DNA from: DATBQN01 sp963799925
Lineage (GTDB): Bacteria; Acidobacteriota; Thermoanaerobaculia; Multivoradales; UBA5704
Length of the DNA: 64,000 bases
Assembly: GCA_963799925.1 (NCBI GenBank)
Contig: CAWCYZ010000002.1
Span: 2,108,001-2,172,000, forward strand
Reading direction: 5' to 3'
The notes beneath the pieces were generated by a model. It was not told where the DNA came from, ran no database searches, and saw nothing but the letters and a program-made list of their open reading frames with translations. Shown one piece after another: positions 63,459-64,000 of this stretch; positions within the stretch are counted from its first letter, which is position 1; each line of letters opens with the position of its first letter. A program made the position numbers and the translations under genes.

Positions 63459-64000
63459 ATGAAATACAGCCGTGCTGCCCGTCTCCTACTCGCCATCCCC
63501 GTCCTGCTCGGCCTGCTCGCCTGCGGCAAGGCCACTCCCGTGGCCCCCTCGGGAAGCGTCCTCTCGATCAGCGCGAATCCCAGCCAGATCAGCCTGAACG
63601 GCACGTCGACGATCACCGTCTTCGGCAGCAAGGCGAACGGCAACCCGCTCGATCCGGGCACGCAGATCCGCCTCAGCACCACCCTCGGCAACATCGACGG
63701 GATCGCCACCGTCCAGAGCGGCGGCAACGCGACGGCGACCCTGCGCGGCGACGGCCGCGCGGGCCAGGCGATGGTCACCGCTTCGGCCGGCGCCGCGATG
63801 GGCGCCACGGCGATGACCAGCGTCCAGATCGGCCTCGGCACGGGGCAGAAGCCGGTCCTCCTGGTCAGCGCCAGCCCGAGCAACGTCCCGGTCCAGGGCA
63901 GCGCGACGATCACCGTCATCGCCCGCAACGCCGACGGCTCGCCGGTCGGCGCCGGCCAGCCGGTGATCCTGACGACGTCGCTCGGCACCCTCCATCCCGC
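63459..64000 (+). CDS. Ig-like domain surface lipoprotein (3' end cut by window)
   Basis: At least 180 residues from the ATG at 63459. The lipobox is LLGLLAC (residues 16-22). Two Ig-like (Big_1/invasin-type) repeats follow: LSISANPSQISLNGTSTITV and LLVSASPSNVPVQGSATITV, each with a later LSTTLGNIDG / LTTSLGTLHP strand. It is clearly a paralogue of the first Ig domain in the preceding gene. The hairpin between them suggests a separate transcription unit. The remaining domains lie beyond base 64000. Confidence 0.8.
   Translation, partial: MKYSRAARLLLAIPVLLGLLACGKATPVAPSGSVLSISANPSQISLNGTSTITVFGSKANGNPLDPGTQIRLSTTLGNIDGIATVQSGGNATATLRGDGRAGQAMVTASAGAAMGATAMTSVQIGLGTGQKPVLLVSASPSNVPVQGSATITVIARNADGSPVGAGQPVILTTSLGTLHP

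Overview
The window is a stretch of very GC-rich (roughly 70% G+C by eye) chromosomal DNA from a Gram-negative bacterium. A FadL-type outer-membrane protein, an LpxH-like hydrolase, Mla-type lipid transport genes and a PilQ secretin all imply an outer membrane. The mix of a GWxTD-domain lipoprotein, DUF4390 next to an NtrY-like kinase, SelB, a YggX-like protein, pilMNOPQ and a small secreted peptide with a Asp-Pro-Asn-Gly motif is what I would expect of an Acidobacteriota lineage, possibly Thermoanaerobaculia. That placement is inference, not something the sequence proves. I see no tRNA, rRNA, CRISPR array, insertion sequence or prophage.

Layout. 1-7.5 kb is housekeeping: a partial fadL-like gene (-), YbjN, smpB (-), DUF4390, an NtrY-like kinase broken into six frames, yqeY, selB and a CoA-binding protein. 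7.5-11.1 kb is a minus-strand sugar operon (GH-A-clan hydrolase, glycosyltransferase, UDP-galactopyranose mutase). 11.5-15.6 kb holds a tiny secreted peptide gene with its own terminator, a CxxC/TPR protein, a glycosyltransferase-like protein, OsmC and a SprT-like protease. 15.9-21 kb has a DUF1499/MBL-fold pair and a set of nonribosomal-peptide accessory genes (PLP decarboxylase, MbtH, type II thioesterase, Sfp-type PPTase) with no synthetase. 21-33.5 kb has an M61 peptidase, an aminotransferase, a beta-oxidation-like operon (ferritin-like protein, Hbd, SDR), kynB, a 21-bp tandem repeat, a GH15 glucoamylase, folE, a GWxTD lipoprotein and a KAS III enzyme. 33.6-39.5 kb has a UbiE-like methyltransferase, a SecY-like protein with a DUF2007-like tail, a TPR protein, a ClpX-like ATPase, a TVP38 membrane protein and yggX.

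39.6-43.1 kb is a tightly overlapped nucleotide-sugar operon (UDP-GlcA 4-epimerase, UDP-Glc dehydrogenase, UDP-GlcA decarboxylase). 43.1-46.3 kb is an MlaE-MlaF-MlaD lipid-transport operon. 46.4-54.6 kb has plsC, mrp/apbC, lpxH, an alpha/beta hydrolase, an acyl-CoA thioesterase, an ECF sigma/anti-sigma pair, an SDR, a YugP-like peptidase, rpmB and a Cys-rich secreted peptide. 54.8-64 kb is pilMNOPQ behind a good sigma-70 promoter, running on into three Ig/IPT/PKD-type surface lipoproteins, the last cut by the window edge.

A cross-cutting feature is the presence of about a dozen single-base frame disruptions in otherwise well-conserved genes. Ten look like one extra C or G and two like one missing base. 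Five lie in the kinase gene. Three others make neighbouring genes look like fusions (Hbd-SDR, small ORF-YggX, Ugd-UXS). Unpolished assembly error is the simplest explanation, and the true gene boundaries have been reconstructed on that assumption.
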